A stretch of DNA of 64,000 bases from contig CADCBH010000018.1 in NCBI GenBank assembly GCA_902799655.1, positions 1-64,000 on the forward strand. The letters are read 5' to 3'. Numbering within the stretch: the stretch's first letter is position 1; every line of letters begins with the position of its first letter. Source of the stretch: an uncultured Bacteroidales bacterium (lineage in GTDB: Bacteria > Bacteroidota > Bacteroidia > Bacteroidales > Bacteroidaceae). Below, in pieces: positions 63,525 through 64,000 of this stretch. The translations under genes were made by a program, and so were the position numbers. Under the pieces are notes generated by a model. It was given only the letters and a program-made list of their open reading frames with translations, ran no database searches and was not told where the DNA came from.

Positions 63525-64000
63525 ATAACGAAAAGTTTGATGCCGTCATCGTAGCCAACGGACAGTTTCCTAAGCATGCCATACCGCTGGTTATCCTCCA
63601 CAATGCTAAACACATCGTGGCCTGCGATGGTGCTATCTGTCATGTTCCTCAGGCAGAAGCCGTTATAGGCGATGGCGATAGTGTGCCAGAAGCGTTTCGA
63701 AGCAAACTCATACGCATTGAAGAACAGGATGACAACGACCTGACGAAAGCCACACGCTACTGTCTCCGAAACGGCTGGCACCGCATTGCCTACATCGGCT
63801 GCACAGGCAAGCGCGAGGACCACACCTTAGGGAACATATCGCTCCTGATGCGCTACTACCGCGATATGAATGTTGACGGCATCCTGTTTACCGATAACGG
63901 TATCTTCACGCCTGCTCATGGCCATCGTACCTTTTCATCCATGAAAGGCCAGCAGGTTAGCATCTTCAATTTCGGCAGCCATAAGCTAGTCTCTAAAGGT
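63521..64000 (+). CDS. Thiamine pyrophosphokinase, cut by the window end
   Basis: Open from ATG 63521 to the window edge, 160 codons; the rest lies outside. It starts within the pnuT stop (ATGA). Residues seen include VIVANGQFPKH, VACDGAICHV (about 33-42), VIGDGDSVPEAF (about 49-60), DDNDLTKATRYCLRNG and YIGCTGKREDHTLGN. These match the ThiN/TPK core that phosphorylates thiamine to TPP, the ligand of the riboswitch upstream. It would trap imported thiamine. In this operon type the gene is also called tnr3. Confidence 0.92.
   Translation, partial: MNNEKFDAVIVANGQFPKHAIPLVILHNAKHIVACDGAICHVPQAEAVIGDGDSVPEAFRSKLIRIEEQDDNDLTKATRYCLRNGWHRIAYIGCTGKREDHTLGNISLLMRYYRDMNVDGILFTDNGIFTPAHGHRTFSSMKGQQVSIFNFGSHKLVSKG

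Overview
The window reads as a chromosomal segment of a Bacteroidales bacterium, most likely Prevotella or Segatella. Supporting signs are the Bacteroidetes promoter form (TTG about 19-21 nt before TAnnTTTG) at more than 25 sites, outer-membrane proteins typical of the phylum, the yceD-rpmF-fabH-era-der order, and a TPP-riboswitch operon of TonB receptor, PnuT and thiamine pyrophosphokinase. No rRNA or CRISPR array was seen. Four tRNAs are present: Val(TAC), Lys(TTT), Val(GAC) and Leu(TAA).

Layout. 0.1-6.7 kb: secreted protein, asd, a DUF559 nuclease-like gene, a CPA2 antiporter, a LolD-like ATPase and a shortened CvfB. 6.7-11 kb: accessory island with two unknown genes and a DUF3987/VirE-type primase-like gene, bounded by GTTGCAA-type repeats. 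11-13.7 kb: lipoprotein, a REP-associated (Y1/HUH) transposase-like gene and a barrel protein. 13.8-36.8 kb: mostly housekeeping on the minus strand (asnS, rluB, purB, ACT/paaK, ompA, guaB-PPIases-OstA-mutL, recQ-clpX-clpP, tig, lptB). 36.8-39.4 kb: repeat-rich intergenic stretch, a structured leader RNA with terminator before a membrane protein gene, and a second transposase-like gene. 39.4-49.3 kb: mlaEF, a 33-codon ORF, the yceD-to-der operon, a histidine kinase, rsmI and tdk. 49.4-57.7 kb: envelope proteins, tRNAs, argH, pyrE. 57.8-64 kb: TonB-type receptors and the thiamine operon, cut by the window end.

The most interesting theme is repeat invasion of an otherwise ordinary chromosome. 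A palindromic element (CCCCTAAGTTAGGGG joined to GGGGTCTGAACA) occurs as inverted pairs at four places. One pair brackets the DUF559 gene, one sits in frame inside purB, and single arms form the last codons of neighbouring genes. A different 9-nt repeat has entered era. Two transposase-like genes carry HUH motifs and an extra C-terminal domain. A roughly 350-nt leader RNA at 37.86-38.21 kb shows mutually exclusive rod and terminator pairings, and may be a new attenuator.

All functional calls come from reading motifs and overall resemblance by eye. No database search was run.
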